Source: Shewanella psychrophila
GTDB lineage: Bacteria; Pseudomonadota; Gammaproteobacteria; Enterobacterales; Shewanellaceae
NCBI RefSeq assembly: GCF_002005305.1
Contig: NZ_CP014782.1
Coordinates: 5,766,001 to 5,830,000, forward strand
Direction: 5' to 3'
Length of the DNA: 64,000 nt
The translations under genes were made by a program, and so were the position numbers. Of the stretch, positions 17,513-27,538 are shown in pieces. The number at the start of each line of letters is the position of its first letter. The stretch's first letter is position 1. The notes under the pieces were generated by a model that searched no databases, was not told the DNA's origin, and worked only from the letters and a program-made list of their open reading frames with translations.

Positions 17513-20500
17513 TATCCACCTACTTGCTGTTGGCGTGTCATTTCGGCCATAAGCTCAGCCAGAATGCTCTTTGATGTCTTGCTGCTGAAGCGCTTATCCC
17601 CTATCTGTAAAACCAAGACAGTTTCGTCTAGCGATGAGGTCGAGGGTTGAGGGGATGGAATGGGTACTGGGGTGGTATTAGCTTTTGCTGGTGCTCTCTT
17701 AGCTGGCTCAGAAACCTCTTTGACCTGTGAGGTGTTAGCTTGTTGACTACTGGCTTTATCGGCTTCTTTCTGAGCTTTAAACTCGGCCATCTTCATGGAA
17801 TGAATACGCTTTAGAATGCGCTCAGACTCCTCTAGTTGGGCTATCAAGTTTTCATCGCCTGTCCGTTGAGCCTTAGCTAACTGCTCTTTGATATTAGCAA
17901 GCTCGCGCTCATATTCACGTTTTTCAATCGAAGCCTGATCACCCTCTAAGTTATCTAATTCATCCTTAAGAGCTGATAGCGTATCTTTAGCGCTACCGCG
18001 CAACTCATCCATTTTATCTTTAGCAGTATCAATCGCCGAGGTGAGCAAACTCATATCCTGCTCATTAACTAAAGATAAAGTGCGTGACGCCATCTCAGCT
18101 TTACGCACCAAATCTAAATTGGCACCACCGACGCCATCTAATGCCTCAGTTAATCTTAATAACTCAATCCTCTGTGCATGATAAGCCGCCTGGGTTTTCT
18201 TGCTCACTATTACCGATTCGATAGCGAATGCTCTAATGCCTGTAAAATCAATAAATGTGGCAAAAGCATCCTCCATTCTATCTATTTCTTGAGTTAGACT
18301 TGCATATTGCTGCCTGGCCTTTTCTAGCTCACTCGAATCATCGACTAACTTATTCTGGTGATAGAGTAGGTTTTTAAAATAAACCGTGGCGCCTTCACTC
18401 AATTCTGCGATCTCAGCCGTCACGGCTCTTAAATGATCGGTAAACGCCTCAGCTATACCAGCTAAACCTGACCCGGCTTGCTCAGCGCTCATGGTCACAC
18501 CATCCATGGTATTAGATATGGTAGTACCTATACCTTTTGAGTCTGTTTCAACCTTATCTTTGGTATTTCCAGTTTGTTCCCCGAGCCCTTTTTGAACATC
18601 ATTGAGTCGCTGGTATTGAGCTATAAGTTGTTCAAGGCCTGCGGACAAACCTAGGTTTGCGGCTTCTTCACGTATAGTTGCATCAACTTTCTTATCACTG
18701 GCAACAGCAGCCTGAACAGTTGCCTCGGCATATTTCAAAAAAGCCTGATTCAACTCATAAGTTGAAACAGTTCCTTCTTTTGCTCCCTTCTTAATCACCT
18801 GATAGGTTTTTTTTGCAGCTTGTTCTTGGTCTTTTAACGTTTTGACCGTGGTGATGCCCGCCTTGGCCATGATATCTTCAAGTTCTTTTGCACTGGCCGC
18901 TTGCTGTTGTTGTAATTGAGTTTGTTTTTTCTGGGTCGCTGCCAGCTTTGCCGTGATCTGCTCTAAAGATTTCTGCGCAGACTCATACTTCTGAACTGAA
19001 GCTGTACCTTGAATAAATGCGTGGCGTACTTCTACTAATGTTTGCTGTGCGAGTTGCTGCTGGGCCAATAACTCAGCCTTAGTCGCAGCCGTGGCCTTGA
19101 TAATAGAAAGCTCTAATTGCTGCTGGTTTTTAATCTGCACCTGCTGGGCAACAGAAAGCTCTAAGGTGACTCGGCCGAGATCGTTCTGCGCTTGCATAAA
19201 CAAATAACTGGCTTCACCACCTTTTTGGGCACCATCGACCAATTCTGCATAAGCCTGCTTAGCGGCAAGCTCCTGCGCTGTAAGCGTTTCAATCTGCTTA
19301 TTACCTGCAGCAACAACCTTTTCGGCCTCACTCACCTGAGTCGCGGTACTCTTTACAGCTTCGGTTGCTATGTTTTGATAAGCGGCAGTAGTATCGGTTT
19401 CAATGGTATTGGTAACTTGCGCCCAAGCGGCTTTGATATCTTGACTGTCTTGTTCTAACTGCCTTAAATAACCTGCAGATAATGCATTCAGTAACTCAGA
19501 AGCCTTACGAATTTTAGCCGCACTTTCTTCACCACCTAGAGATTCAACAAAAATGGCAAAACCTTCTGTCATTAAGGCCCAACTTTTAGTGGCCACAGCT
19601 GCGACACTAGCAATACCGGCACTGATTGAATTCCAAACTATTTTTATTGAACCTGAAATAACATTAAGTGCTTCTGAAAATGCAGCAATGTTGTCCAGCA
19701 TCCCCTTTAGGCTACTGCCACCATCTCTTAAAATAGAGGAGAAAAACTGGCTAATATCTTCAGCCGCCGCTTTAATTTTTCCGTCTTGATTTAATCTGTC
19801 GAACTGTTCATTAAGGTCCTTGATGAAATCAACGGCTACCTGATAAACACCTGAATCAGCAATGATCCGTTTGAACTCTTCAAATTTGTTGGAGATCAGA
19901 TTAATTTGGCCGGCTAGCCTGTCGAGGCTTTTAGATGCTTGGCCATTGGCTTGCTTACCCATCTCATCAAATAGGGCGGCAAGGGTTTCACGACCCAGTA
20001 GACCACTTGCTGATAGCTTTTGAAGCTGAATTGTATTTTTACCTGTGACCTTTTCAAGCAGATCCCAAACAGGTACACCGCGTTCTACCAGCTGCAAGAT
20101 CTCTTCACCCTGCAGTTTTTGTTTAGCCCATGCTTGACCGACCGCAAGAATAATACCCTCTAACTTCTCCTGACTCCCTCCAAGCCTGGCGTTGTAATCG
20201 ACCATGGATTGCAATGCACCATTCATCGGGTCGATACCAAAAGTTTTCAAAGAAGCAAAAGCACTCTTCACACTCTCGAGACCAGTACCTGTTTTATTGG
20301 CAAACTCTTTTATCCAGGCTGTCGCTTGCTCTCCTTGTGCAATTGACCCCATCATGGCAGACATTTGCACAGTAAAAGCCCTGGCATCATCACCAGTGGT
20401 CAAGATCCCCTTCAAGCTTTCCCACAATCTATCAATACCGATATAGGCACCAGCCATAGCAAGTAAACTTTGTGTGGCCGATCCAATAGAACCACCAAAA

Positions 20501-21366
20501 TCACGGGCTGATTTTTTCGACTCTGTAAGTAATTTATCATGGCGAGAGAGCTGCTTATTTACACCGCTTATCGCGGTCTTTGCTGCTACTTGTTGCTGTT
20601 TTAACTCTTTGCTGGCATCGGCCAGCTTATCCATTGAGTAACCGGCTTGAGTCAGTTTATTAACTTGCTGCTCGAGCTCAGTCTTATTCTTACCTAAGCT
20701 GGTCGCTAACTTGTTAAGCTCAGTTCTTGAATTCTTAACTTTAAGGGTATACTCGGCTTTCTTACGACCAGCCTCATCGGCGCTGATACCAATAGCGTCG
20801 AGTTCATGGCGCTGCTTATTGAGAGCAATACCCAGCGCTTTTGCGCTGACTTCTGTAGTCGATTGCGCTTGCTCTAATTGTTTAAGATCACGGCTTGCTT
20901 TATTGAGTGCAGCGGCCTGTTCCTTACTGGCTTGACTGCCCTTTTCTTGCTGTGCAGTAAGCTTATCGACTTGTGTGCGAGTGTTACCTAACTGCTGCTC
21001 ATACAGGGCTAGTTGTGTTTTGGCTTGTTGGTATTCTTGTTCGGTTTTCTCAGTTTGAGCTGATGCTTCTTTATGCGCACCATCAAGCTGCTTAACAGCG
21101 GTAATGGCCTGTTTTTGTTCCTTGACCAACTTATCAAGGGCAAGGCTATTATCGGCATAGGCTTTTTCCCCTTTACTGATGGAACGCGTCAGATCATCAA
21201 TCGAGCTTACGGCACCTTGCAGATCTTCAAGCTCACGCAAGCGTTCATTTAAAATTTCACTTTGCTGGGCCAGATCAGCTAATGCCTTTTCAGACTTATT
21301 AGCTTCTGATGAGAAAAGGTCTTTCCCCTTGATGATCAGGTTGACGACTTGATCTTTAAAACTCAT
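17512..21366 (-). CDS. Tail tape measure protein
   Basis: About 1284 residues from the ATG at 21366 (an in-frame ATG at 21375 is the alternative). Long Gln/Lys/Ala-rich coiled coil covers residues 20-290 and 700-1000, a central TP901-type segment holds AMMGSIAQGEQATAWIKEFA and LESVKSAFASLKTFGIDPMN, and hydrophobic patches (ISAGIASVAAVATKSW) lie near the middle. Length sets the tail length. It is preceded not by the usual tail-assembly chaperone pair but by a 100-bp gap with a terminator-like hairpin. Confidence 0.9.
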   Translation of the reverse strand: MSFKDQVVNLIIKGKDLFSSEANKSEKALADLAQQSEILNERLRELEDLQGAVSSIDDLTRSISKGEKAYADNSLALDKLVKEQKQAITAVKQLDGAHKEASAQTEKTEQEYQQAKTQLALYEQQLGNTRTQVDKLTAQQEKGSQASKEQAAALNKASRDLKQLEQAQSTTEVSAKALGIALNKQRHELDAIGISADEAGRKKAEYTLKVKNSRTELNKLATSLGKNKTELEQQVNKLTQAGYSMDKLADASKELKQQQVAAKTAISGVNKQLSRHDKLLTESKKSARDFGGSIGSATQSLLAMAGAYIGIDRLWESLKGILTTGDDARAFTVQMSAMMGSIAQGEQATAWIKEFANKTGTGLESVKSAFASLKTFGIDPMNGALQSMVDYNARLGGSQEKLEGIILAVGQAWAKQKLQGEEILQLVERGVPVWDLLEKVTGKNTIQLQKLSASGLLGRETLAALFDEMGKQANGQASKSLDRLAGQINLISNKFEEFKRIIADSGVYQVAVDFIKDLNEQFDRLNQDGKIKAAAEDISQFFSSILRDGGSSLKGMLDNIAAFSEALNVISGSIKIVWNSISAGIASVAAVATKSWALMTEGFAIFVESLGGEESAAKIRKASELLNALSAGYLRQLEQDSQDIKAAWAQVTNTIETDTTAAYQNIATEAVKSTATQVSEAEKVVAAGNKQIETLTAQELAAKQAYAELVDGAQKGGEASYLFMQAQNDLGRVTLELSVAQQVQIKNQQQLELSIIKATAATKAELLAQQQLAQQTLVEVRHAFIQGTASVQKYESAQKSLEQITAKLAATQKKQTQLQQQQAASAKELEDIMAKAGITTVKTLKDQEQAAKKTYQVIKKGAKEGTVSTYELNQAFLKYAEATVQAAVASDKKVDATIREEAANLGLSAGLEQLIAQYQRLNDVQKGLGEQTGNTKDKVETDSKGIGTTISNTMDGVTMSAEQAGSGLAGIAEAFTDHLRAVTAEIAELSEGATVYFKNLLYHQNKLVDDSSELEKARQQYASLTQEIDRMEDAFATFIDFTGIRAFAIESVIVSKKTQAAYHAQRIELLRLTEALDGVGGANLDLVRKAEMASRTLSLVNEQDMSLLTSAIDTAKDKMDELRGSAKDTLSALKDELDNLEGDQASIEKREYERELANIKEQLAKAQRTGDENLIAQLEESERILKRIHSMKMAEFKAQKEADKASSQQANTSQVKEVSEPAKRAPAKANTTPVPIPSPQPSTSSLDETVLVLQIGDKRFSSKTSKSILAELMAEMTRQQQVGG

Positions 21367-21404
21367 CGATAGCACTCCAATAGATAAACAGGTTCAACAA
21401 AATG

Positions 21405-21446
21405 AAAAAACCATCACCACTCTCGAGTTATCAATAGTGGTGATGG
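21405..21446 (-). terminator. Terminator or attenuator between tail tube and tape measure genes
   Basis: Perfect 11-bp stem CCATCACCACT/AGTGGTGATGG (21411-21421 and 21436-21446), followed on the reverse strand by six T. It would cut read-through from the abundant tail tube transcript into the tape measure gene. Confidence 0.8.
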
Positions 21447-21474
21447 CTTATGGGGTCACAGAACAAAAAGAGTG

Positions 21475-22194
21475 TTATGCGGCACTTCGAACAAAGAATT
21501 TAGACTTACCTGTTGCAACAATAGAAGCATTGGCAAGCACGCCGCCCTCGATGTCGAATGAACCAAAATCATCACCAATTAGATCAAGTGAAGAAGTTGG
21601 GCTTGGCTTCCACTTATAGAACTTTAAGGTCCAAGGTTTACCTGTGGCATCGTTAATACCATCAATAACCACTTTCACCTCTTTACCCGATTCAACCAGT
21701 GCTTGTAGGGCGTTACCTGCTTTTGAGGTGTAACTCACCTTGATAGCTTGCCCTTCAGTAATAGACCCTGTGCTTAAAGGCCTGATACCACCAGCGCTAA
21801 CAATGTAATCAACATCGACATCATAAGTGGTGGTGCCAGCGTCATTTTTCACTACAGGAAAAATACTGGTATCGATCATCTTTGTAGTATCACAAAGGCC
21901 ATCAAGAACGGCAGTTAATGCCTCATCGGCCACAGAACCAGCAGCAACGACTTCGACCTTGCCACGCAAACCAAGAGCCATATTTTCATTACTAAAATCA
22001 TTCATGGTGGCTGATAACTTCACCGACTTAATCTTAGTAACCTCAGCAGAGTTCCCGCCGCCACCGCGATAGTTCGGTTGAGATTTTGTTTCTTGCTCGA
22101 TATCAATTTTAACGCCGCTGGCATTACCAACATCACGACCATCGACATACATAATGCCTGAGCCGATGTAGCTCTCGGTTACTGTTTCACTCAT
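21475..22194 (-). CDS. Major tail tube protein
   Basis: 239 residues, beta-rich, in the usual slot between tail terminator and tape measure. The N-terminus ESYIGSGIMYVDGRDVGNASGVKI and the middle LSATMNDFSNENMALGLRGKVE fit tail tube proteins of siphophages. Its gene is followed by a terminator, which fits a protein needed in hundreds of copies. Its start overlaps the tail-terminator stop by 4 bp. Confidence 0.8.
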   Translation of the reverse strand: MSETVTESYIGSGIMYVDGRDVGNASGVKIDIEQETKSQPNYRGGGGNSAEVTKIKSVKLSATMNDFSNENMALGLRGKVEVVAAGSVADEALTAVLDGLCDTTKMIDTSIFPVVKNDAGTTTYDVDVDYIVSAGGIRPLSTGSITEGQAIKVSYTSKAGNALQALVESGKEVKVVIDGINDATGKPWTLKFYKWKPSPTSSLDLIGDDFGSFDIEGGVLANASIVATGKSKFFVRSAA

Positions 22195-22616
22195 AGTAAA
22201 TCTCCAAATTTAACGGTTTGAGTTATTGAAAGGGTGATAACCGCTAAGCCATGCTTTTCATGAACTTCGGGCATAATGTATTTACAGGGTTCTACTTCGG
22301 TAAAGCTGATCACACTAGCAAGCCACGAGGGTTTAGCCGGGTTACGCTCCCCTTTGAAAAACGCTTCCCGGATCTGCCTGACAGCATTAATAAGTTCAGC
22401 AGTAGGCTTAGCCGTTGAGGTCAACTTAACCCCCACAACCAGTTGCAAACGCAAATCATCTTTATAGGGATTGTTACCTGAGGGAATTTCGGCAGAATCT
22501 TGATGAGGTTGAACAAAAATAAACTTGCTCTTGCTGGCTGATGATTGCGTGTAGAAACCTTCGCGCACGTCAAATCCATCAACCGCTTCAAGGCGAGTGA
22601 TAATTGCATTTATCAT
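22191..22616 (-). CDS. Tail terminator-like protein (gpU type)
   Basis: 141 residues beginning MINAIITRLEAVDGFDVREG, with the mixed alpha/beta pattern of the lambda gpU and phage tail-terminator group (LQLVVGVKLTSTAKPTAEL, then VITLSITQTVKF at the end). It lies between the gpZ-like and tail tube genes, as in lambda. The protein caps the tail tube and joins it to the head. Confidence 0.65.
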   Translation of the reverse strand: MINAIITRLEAVDGFDVREGFYTQSSASKSKFIFVQPHQDSAEIPSGNNPYKDDLRLQLVVGVKLTSTAKPTAELINAVRQIREAFFKGERNPAKPSWLASVISFTEVEPCKYIMPEVHEKHGLAVITLSITQTVKFGDLL

Positions 22617-22642
22617 GAGATCCCTCGGCTGATTAAGCCATG

Positions 22643-23206
22643 TTAAGTAATATGCTGGGTATATCGCTTGCGAAGGTAAAGACCGATTTTTTCATCTATC
22701 TCCGGACGAATAACCCCAAAACTCCCCGCCACTGATGGACCATAAGACGACTGTTGAATGTCGCGCCAACTGTTATCACCTTTCTCTCGAATAGCCATTA
22801 ACGCATTGCCATTGCGGCCGGTGAATTGAAAGGCACCACGAAAAATATGGGATTGGTTACGAAGCAAACTAATGCTATAGCCTGAACTAACTTGGCGAGC
22901 AGGTTTAGTCTTGGCATTGCGAGTTCTTCGAGTATTAACAAAACGCGTTAAAGTACTGGCTCGGTAGCGTGAATAGATTCGCGCCTGTAAAAACCTAGTC
23001 TCAATTTGAACCCTAATATTGTCATCAACATAACTTCGAGACTTAAAGCTATACCGATTAAACACTGCGTCTACCGCAGTGATTTGACCATATATGGCAG
23101 TGTCTTTAATTGCTTGAGCAATTGCAGGCTCTTGCTGGCTTCGTATTCTTCTGAGCTCTTTACTGACTGATTCAAAACCCCTTAAATGCACCTTATTACT
23201 GGCCAT
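22643..23206 (-). CDS. Minor tail protein Z-like
   Basis: 187 residues resembling the prophage minor tail protein Z (GPZ) family: an N-terminal helix (LRGFESVSKELRRIRSQQEP), then IKDTAIYGQITAVDAVF, and a basic middle with SRYRASTLTRFV. In lambda, gpZ is needed for tail completion and DNA ejection. It follows the 112-residue joining protein by 17 bp. Confidence 0.75.
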   Translation of the reverse strand: MASNKVHLRGFESVSKELRRIRSQQEPAIAQAIKDTAIYGQITAVDAVFNRYSFKSRSYVDDNIRVQIETRFLQARIYSRYRASTLTRFVNTRRTRNAKTKPARQVSSGYSISLLRNQSHIFRGAFQFTGRNGNALMAIREKGDNSWRDIQQSSYGPSVAGSFGVIRPEIDEKIGLYLRKRYTQHIT

Positions 23207-23223
23207 CAGTTGCCCTCTTAACG

Positions 23224-23562
23224 CTAAATTTCTACATAGATATAAACAACGCTGATGCTATCCACCTGGTAAATCTGAGTTAACCGACACTGCTTACCCG
23301 TAGATTGAAAATCACCTTGCCCGTCAAGAACGCCAAGTTGAAACAGATCATCGCAATGGACAGGCCCATCACTTAGCAGAAACTCAGCCATTGTGACCGG
23401 TTGAGGTATGTACTCTTGCGAGGTGTCTGGCTCAGTGACATAAGGAACGACACTACGATTAACAGCTTCCCCACCCGAATCGGGAGTAAACTGGCAAGTA
23501 TCAGCCAGTTTACGAAAGGCTCGTTCGAGCTTAACTGCTGCCTTAGCGGCAAAATTAACCAT
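23224..23562 (-). CDS. Putative head-tail joining protein
   Basis: 112 residues beginning MVNFAAKAAVKLERAFRKLA and ending in beta-strand (CRLTQIYQVDSISVVYIYVEI). The helix-then-strand layout and position between the decoration protein and gpZ fit the lambda FII-like head-tail joining group. It overlaps the decoration protein gene by 8 bp. Confidence 0.6.
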   Translation of the reverse strand: MVNFAAKAAVKLERAFRKLADTCQFTPDSGGEAVNRSVVPYVTEPDTSQEYIPQPVTMAEFLLSDGPVHCDDLFQLGVLDGQGDFQSTGKQCRLTQIYQVDSISVVYIYVEI

Positions 23563-23875
23563 TAATTTTTACCCAGGCAGTATCTGATGGGTTACCTGCC
23601 GCAGCCCATGCTTTACCCGCTGAGGTATTACCCGATGCCGTAGAGGTAATGTTGCCATCGGCCTTAATGTAAATTTGTGCACCTTGACCGATATCATCAG
23701 CTTGCACTTTAGGCAGTTCAAATACACCGGTGGTGACAAAGGTGCCTTCTTTATTAGCTTTCACATCACCCAATGCAACAGCAACAAGCTTACCGATTAA
23801 CGCCGTCGCCCCACTGGCAACATCGGCAGCGGGGGTATGATCAATAGTATTACCATCACAGATTTGATTCTTCAT
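23555..23875 (-). CDS. DUF2190-like capsid decoration protein
   Basis: 106 residues matching the small beta-rich DUF2190 type: N-terminal TIDHTPAADVASGATALIGKL and the GDVKANKEGTFVTTGVFELPK segment. Members cement or decorate phage capsids. It comes right after the major capsid gene, separated from it by a strong terminator-like hairpin. Confidence 0.75.
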   Translation of the reverse strand: MKNQICDGNTIDHTPAADVASGATALIGKLVAVALGDVKANKEGTFVTTGVFELPKVQADDIGQGAQIYIKADGNITSTASGNTSAGKAWAAAGNPSDTAWVKING

Positions 23876-23902
23876 AACAGGTTTCCTGATATTTATCGCG
23901 CA

Positions 23903-23937
23903 AATAAAAAGGGGAACTCAATAGTTGAGTTCCCCTT
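23903..23937 (-). terminator. Terminator downstream of the capsid gene
   Basis: Stem AAGGGGAACTCA/TGAGTTCCCCTT (23909-23937 with a short loop), followed on the reverse strand by TTTTTATTTG. It lies in the 87-bp gap after the capsid fusion gene, so capsid mRNA can be made in excess over downstream head-tail genes. Confidence 0.82.
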
Positions 23938-23962
23938 GTGTCTACTTCAGTTTATATGAGGA

Positions 23963-25960
23963 TTAAGCCACACCCGTTGACTTAGTTAGCCCTCGATAAT
24001 CAAGAGGTGCAACACCTGCATCGATACGAACTTTAGTTGCCACACCATCAATACTAAAGCCATCTTGCTGTTCAATGTATGGCGTATCGTTTCCATCAAG
24101 ATACGCGACTTCGATAGTATCTCTGCCCTGACCGGCTGCAAGGTAAAACTCTTTTTTGCTATGCATTCCAAGACGAGCCTCTGAAATCACTTCAGCAAAA
24201 TCTTGGATTGGGTTGGCAATACCTGAATTCACATCAGCACCTTTAACCGATGATGATTTAATAATCTGTGTGATAGTACGCTTAAGGTTAGGGGGAACGA
24301 GTGCAAACTCGGGCATGATATTTAGTGCTCGAGGGTTCTTACCGCCTGTGGTTTGGCTTTCCATCAACTCAGCCAATGCGCCTAATGATTCGACGCCTGG
24401 AACCCCTGTACCTAAGTTGCCATGCTCCGCGTGGAATAGTGCCTTACTATCTCCCATTTGGGGATTTTTGGTTAAAATTGCATAGACAAGATCCGCGATA
24501 GTCGCTTTAGCTGCGCCTCCCATTTTCATCGGAATAGAAGTAAGCTGATCCATATCATCATTAATAATGCACTGGCGAGTAACAGTAAAAATCTCACCAT
24601 AAGTAGCAAGCGCAATATCCGCCCCACTGTCACCTAAAGTGACATACTTGTACTCAGCACCTTCACGAACCTGACGCAATGCATCAAATTCGCCTAAACC
24701 AACTCGCTTAGAGACTTTAAAATCACCTAACTGGCCTTTTTTGGTCCAACGTTCAAAGGTTTCTTGCGCCATTTCCCAGCCTTGTAGCACCGACTTATTG
24801 GCTACATCCAGTAAGATGTTGCCAAAATCAGATGAGCTGTGAGTAAACGCCAGGCCTACCATTTGCATCTGATTAAGCCCCGCAATGCCGATACCGCGAT
24901 CGGCAAGAGAAGCACGGGCTAACTCTTTCAAGTTATAGCTTGAATAACCATTATCTTTTTCAGCTTTAACGTGACCGGCTCGCGCCATCAAATGCGCACT
25001 GATAGAGTCACCGACTAAGTTACCGTTACCGGAATAAACACTCACGCTTTGAGGCTGGGGAGATGCGGGATCTGTATTTTGGCCAAGAGACGCTAAAATT
25101 TTGTCTTTAGCACCTGAAGCATCTATTGCCGCATCGGCAATACAGCTATTCTTCAACTCCCCAAACTGAGGAAACAAAGCGAACGCCGCATTGATGCCGT
25201 CAATTCGCTCTTTATTCATCGTTGCCGCAGCGGCAGAGATATCAGCTTGTGAGGGCTGGTTTACTTCAGTGTTCGCGGGAGTTGGCGTATTGGTAGCACC
25301 AGGATTATTACCCTGTGGTGCAAACAGGTTTTTTAGAGCTTCTGGCATATTGGTAAAATCCTTCATTCGTTTCGAGCTTAGTGATGCTGCCATCTGCAGC
25401 GGATCGGTTAATGTGTCTGCGAAGCCTTTTTCAACTGCCTCGCTACCTGTAAGCCAAGTTTCACTGGCCAGTAAATTATGGAGATCATCATCGCTGAGCC
25501 CTGTTTTTTGTGCGTAGGCTCCTACTAAGTTGCTTTCAACCTTATCGAGCAGATCGGCATATTTGCGCATATCATCAGCATCACCTAAGGTGCCTCCCCA
25601 AGGCTTATGCACCATCATCATGGCGTTCTCGGGCATAATGACCTCATCGAATGCCATGGCGATCACTGATGCCATAGAGGCTGCCAATCCATCAATATGG
25701 CACACCTTTTGTGCCGGATGACCTTTGATGATGTTGTATATCGCCATGCCTTCAAATACATCGCCGCCCGGACTATGAATTCTGGCAGTGATTGAACTCA
25801 CTTTGCCTAGGGCCTGTAGATCTTGGGCAAACTGCTTGGCGGTAATACCCCACCCACCAATTTCGTCGTAAATCATCAACTCGACATGACCATTTTGAGC
25901 TTTTAACTGGTACCAGTTTTTATCAGGGACCGACTGGTCATTTATTGTCTTGCTGGTCAT
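23963..25960 (-). CDS. ClpP-like prohead protease / major capsid protein fusion
   Basis: About 665 residues from the ATG at 25960; an earlier in-frame start at 26050 is possible but would overlap the portal gene by 113 bp. The N-terminal part is a peptidase S14 domain: nucleophile Ser in GLAASMASVIAMA and catalytic His in MMVHKPWGGT. After a Pro/Asn-rich linker (GNNPGATNTPTPANTEVNQP) the C-terminal part is a major capsid protein (MQMVGLAFTHSSSDFGNILL, IINDDMDQLTSIPMKMGG). The fusion is a known phage architecture; self-cleavage would release the capsid subunit. Confidence 0.88.
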   Translation of the reverse strand: MTSKTINDQSVPDKNWYQLKAQNGHVELMIYDEIGGWGITAKQFAQDLQALGKVSSITARIHSPGGDVFEGMAIYNIIKGHPAQKVCHIDGLAASMASVIAMAFDEVIMPENAMMMVHKPWGGTLGDADDMRKYADLLDKVESNLVGAYAQKTGLSDDDLHNLLASETWLTGSEAVEKGFADTLTDPLQMAASLSSKRMKDFTNMPEALKNLFAPQGNNPGATNTPTPANTEVNQPSQADISAAAATMNKERIDGINAAFALFPQFGELKNSCIADAAIDASGAKDKILASLGQNTDPASPQPQSVSVYSGNGNLVGDSISAHLMARAGHVKAEKDNGYSSYNLKELARASLADRGIGIAGLNQMQMVGLAFTHSSSDFGNILLDVANKSVLQGWEMAQETFERWTKKGQLGDFKVSKRVGLGEFDALRQVREGAEYKYVTLGDSGADIALATYGEIFTVTRQCIINDDMDQLTSIPMKMGGAAKATIADLVYAILTKNPQMGDSKALFHAEHGNLGTGVPGVESLGALAELMESQTTGGKNPRALNIMPEFALVPPNLKRTITQIIKSSSVKGADVNSGIANPIQDFAEVISEARLGMHSKKEFYLAAGQGRDTIEVAYLDGNDTPYIEQQDGFSIDGVATKVRIDAGVAPLDYRGLTKSTGVA

Positions 25961-27506
25961 GCCTTGCGGCGCGATTAGCATTGCGCTTGTCGGCATTGCC
26001 GCGAGCATTACTGTTGCTGGTATTGTTTTGTTCACTGCTAGATTCTCCAAGTGAGGGATCGGGGTCGTTGGCTGTCACCATGTCGTTATCGCGGTTGTAT
26101 TCCAACTCTCGCTTACGTTGGCGCTTTACCTCAGCAGGATTCCTGCCTCGAGCACGTGCCCACTCAGCCTCGGTTGCAGCATTACCGGCTATCATCATTT
26201 CCCAACCCTCAGCTTCTTTACGGGGGTCAATCCAAGGCATAGTTGGACCATAATAAACAGCATCGAACAGGGTGTTTATATTGAGATTTTTAGGTAAGTT
26301 AAGTGGGTCAACTTTATTTAACTGCTCCATTTTTAGCCAGTTCCGGTAAACAGGCCGAGACCAACCAGCACAAAACCATTGCTGCATGATGCGGTTTGAT
26401 TCGTCTTGCTCTACGAGCTCTTGGCGTTGGCTTGAATAACTTCCCTTATAATCCCGAGCAATAGAGGAGTAACTGCCTCGCGTTCCTGCTGCCGCAGCTT
26501 TCATCTGACCATTACGAAAATCAACCAAATGAACATTGGGACGATTAGATTCCAAAGTGTCGATGTCTTCACCAGGTGCCAAGGTGGTTGTCATACCCGG
26601 ACTAAATTTTATATCTTGGGTATTTGCTTCCTCAGGATTAAACAAATCAGGCGTGCCGCGCTTGATAACAAAAGCCAGTGCAGCAGATATGCGTGCAGCA
26701 ACTCGCTCAGACTCTTCATAATCTTTGATATCAGCAAGGCGGGTCATGATGCCGTGAAACAGACTAACGCCTCGAAGTTGATGTAAACGCTTAAATAAGC
26801 CCAAGTGCAACATCTTTGCTTTGGCGACAGGTTTAGTCTTATAACGAAACCCTTTCTGATCTGCGGGATGGTCGAGTAATACGTGATAGTTAACTACCTG
26901 GCCCCAACCATTCACCTCAAAGCCTTGTCTGATCCGCTTAGCAATATCATTAAGTTCATAAGGAATAAAATCAGGCTCTAATGCTTCAATCGAGTAAGGC
27001 GTTCCCTGCTCATTGGGATGAATGAGCTTAGGCACTTTACCCAATACATGCTGGCCAAACACCTCACCATCTCGCAATGCTGTACGCAAACACAAACGCT
27101 CAAGCTCAGGCCGAGAATATCGACCTGTAACATCAGGCTTTAACGACCAGTTACCAAAACGGCGCTGCAGATCGTTGGCCAAATCATCAAGAATATTGCC
27201 ATCGAGATCACGAGGCTGAGGCTCTACAACTATCCCTTGAGCTCCTACAACTCGCTCCTCCATTCGGTCAAGAATGCCGATACTGAGATCATGATTCTCA
27301 TCTAACCAGCGAGCCTGCTCACGCAAGCTTTTACCTGCAGCAAATACAGCTTGGTTAGCCCCTCTTCCCTCTTTTTTAGCCTTGTGAGTTCTACTCGACT
27401 TTGCCGCTTCATAGCCTTTTATCGCTTCAAAGCTTTGTTGTGCAGCCTCTCTATTTAATGCCCACCTTGGCGAAATATGAGAAATAGCATTATTTATCCA
27501 GCTCAT
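25938..27506 (-). CDS. Phage portal protein (lambda gpB type)
   Basis: 522 residues. It has the portal hallmarks of the lambda group: LREQARWLDENHDLSIGILD near the N-terminus, then RMEERVVGAQGI, YEESERVAARISAALAFVIK, and the C-terminal catalytic-free portal core ending in a basic, Asn-rich tail. It forms the dodecameric DNA entry vertex. It is followed by the protease/capsid fusion (short overlap) and preceded by the gpW-like gene, as in lambda. Confidence 0.92.
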   Translation of the reverse strand: MSWINNAISHISPRWALNREAAQQSFEAIKGYEAAKSSRTHKAKKEGRGANQAVFAAGKSLREQARWLDENHDLSIGILDRMEERVVGAQGIVVEPQPRDLDGNILDDLANDLQRRFGNWSLKPDVTGRYSRPELERLCLRTALRDGEVFGQHVLGKVPKLIHPNEQGTPYSIEALEPDFIPYELNDIAKRIRQGFEVNGWGQVVNYHVLLDHPADQKGFRYKTKPVAKAKMLHLGLFKRLHQLRGVSLFHGIMTRLADIKDYEESERVAARISAALAFVIKRGTPDLFNPEEANTQDIKFSPGMTTTLAPGEDIDTLESNRPNVHLVDFRNGQMKAAAAGTRGSYSSIARDYKGSYSSQRQELVEQDESNRIMQQWFCAGWSRPVYRNWLKMEQLNKVDPLNLPKNLNINTLFDAVYYGPTMPWIDPRKEAEGWEMMIAGNAATEAEWARARGRNPAEVKRQRKRELEYNRDNDMVTANDPDPSLGESSSEQNNTSNSNARGNADKRNANRAARHDQQDNK

Positions 27507-27538
27507 TACTAATCCTTAAATAGTTATTTAAAAAGGGC

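Noticed and set aside
18000..21300. Many antisense frames across the tape measure gene
   Set aside because: Long reverse frames are expected opposite a Gln/Ala/Lys-rich coiled-coil gene; none has family features.
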